Part shown: piece by piece, positions 6,337-6,913 of the stretch | Layout of the letters: every line of letters begins with the position of its first letter | How positions within the stretch are numbered: the first letter of the stretch is position 1 | Source of the DNA: Candidatus Aminicenantota bacterium | Lineage (GTDB): Bacteria; Acidobacteriota; Aminicenantia; Aminicenantales; UBA4085 | Length of the DNA: 6,913 bases | NCBI GenBank assembly: GCA_003154255.1 | Contig: PMCY01000107.1 | Span: 1 to 6,913, forward strand | Direction: 5' to 3' | The notes under the pieces: model-generated | What the model saw: the letters and a program-made list of their open reading frames with translations, nothing else | Database searches by the model: none | Told to the model about the DNA's origin: nothing | Program-made: the position numbers and the translations under genes

Positions 6337-6385
6337 CGTCCGGGCGGAATTTTCGTCTGGGCCGCCAAATCCCGAAGTGGTTTCT

Positions 6386-6913
6386 TTAAAAAACTCGGGC
6401 GGATATGCCTTCGATGCAGAGCCGGTCGCGGATTTCGCGAAGGGCCGCCGCCGGGGCCGGAGCGATATCGGGGCTGGGGACGGGCCGGGCCAGAGTGTAG
6501 ATTTGGATGTCGAGGGGTCGGATCTCCTTGATCCGTTCGAGCCAAACGTCGATGTGGGCGGCCTGAAGATTGCCTTTCGGGCCGGCCGTGAACAGCGTCT
6601 GGATCATGATCCCGGGCGTTTCCTTAAGACCGCGGATGACGGCATCATAGGCTATGCCGGGAAGGGGACGATTGTAAGAGCGGAAGACTCTTTCGTTCCC
6701 CGCATCAAGCTTCAAGATCGGATATTCGATACGGCCGATGGACGCCCGGATCGAAGGCGAAACGATCCCGGCGGCGTTCGACAGGAGGGCGACCTTGGCC
6801 CGAGAGGCCAGGCGATCGCGAAGTCGGCGGACGATCTCCACGATCTCGGCAAACCGGGGGTGGAGCGTCGGTTCGCCGTTCCCTGAGAAGGTCAAATAAG
6901 CCGGAGGCGGATC
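6386..6913 (-). CDS. Radical SAM protein, C-terminal part (5' end outside window)
   Basis: The frame is open from the right edge to a TAA stop at 6386-6388, giving 175 residues. It begins DPPPAYLTFSGNGEPTLHP; the TFSGNGEPTLHP segment is the second-strand GGEP-type motif that contacts S-adenosylmethionine in radical SAM enzymes. Further barrel features are KVALLSNAAG, a KLDAGNERVFRSYNRP segment and IQTLFTAGP, ending with IDVWLERIKEIRPLDIQIYTLARPVP. These recall the COG0731 group of Fe-S oxidoreductases, relatives of the wyosine enzyme TYW1. The cysteine cluster (CxxxCxxC) lies beyond the window and cannot be checked. A TTG at 6893-6895 could be mistaken for a start, but it is internal: the SAM motif follows at once and the frame stays open upstream. 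The reaction and substrate are unknown. Confidence 0.85.
   Translation of the reverse strand, partial: DPPPAYLTFSGNGEPTLHPRFAEIVEIVRRLRDRLASRAKVALLSNAAGIVSPSIRASIGRIEYPILKLDAGNERVFRSYNRPLPGIAYDAVIRGLKETPGIMIQTLFTAGPKGNLQAAHIDVWLERIKEIRPLDIQIYTLARPVPSPDIAPAPAAALREIRDRLCIEGISARVF

Noticed and set aside
6337..6385. Hairpin GGCGG/CCGCC between the amidohydrolase and radical SAM genes
   Set aside because: Only a 5-base stem with a long loop and no well-placed T-run; not strong enough to call a terminator.
6386..6895. A complete 169-residue radical SAM protein starting at the TTG at 6893-6895
   Set aside because: The frame stays open to the window edge and the SAM-binding motif would lie at the very first residues, so the gene continues outside the window.

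Overview
The window is high-GC bacterial DNA with six protein genes, one leftover gene tail and short spacers, laid out in alternating orientation rather than as one long operon. The gene types are a TonB-type energy transducer, a Tat-exported GH127-like glycosidase and a membrane-anchored amidohydrolase. They suggest a diderm heterotroph living on polymeric organic matter. The style of the TonB, YtcJ-like and radical SAM proteins recalls Acidobacteriota or Candidatus Aminicenantes, but that is recollection only; no rRNA or other marker gene is present.

Layout, left to right. The last 22 codons of an unidentified + strand gene end at 69 and face a - strand TonB-like gene (124-840) across a strong GC hairpin (76-113). 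A divergent spacer (841-1039) separates tonB from a + strand ketoacyl-ACP synthase III-like gene (1040-2122); it holds an A9 tract, a candidate promoter and GC-rich dyads. That gene converges, with a 25-base gap, on a - strand pair: a 58-residue gene with the signature residues of RDD membrane proteins (4206-4382), then a GH127-like glycosidase with a twin-arginine signal (2148-4154). A second divergent spacer (4383-4581) leads to a + strand YtcJ-like amidohydrolase (4582-6336). This converges on the C-terminal part of a - strand radical SAM protein that runs off the right edge (6386-6913).

How the genes fit together. TonB (outer-membrane uptake), the glycosidase (arabinose-type glycans) and the amidohydrolase (envelope hydrolysis of an unknown small substrate) are all cell-envelope functions of a scavenging lifestyle. 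No direct pathway link can be shown. The only probable co-transcription is mini-RDD followed by glycosidase.

The least ordinary item is the 58-residue RDD-like gene: it keeps the Arg, Asp and Asp signature and a strong ribosome binding site but has room for only one membrane helix. The synthase is also unusual, with a GCPG active-site motif and an enlarged N-terminal region. I found no CRISPR array, insertion sequence, tRNA, rRNA or convincing new multi-gene system.
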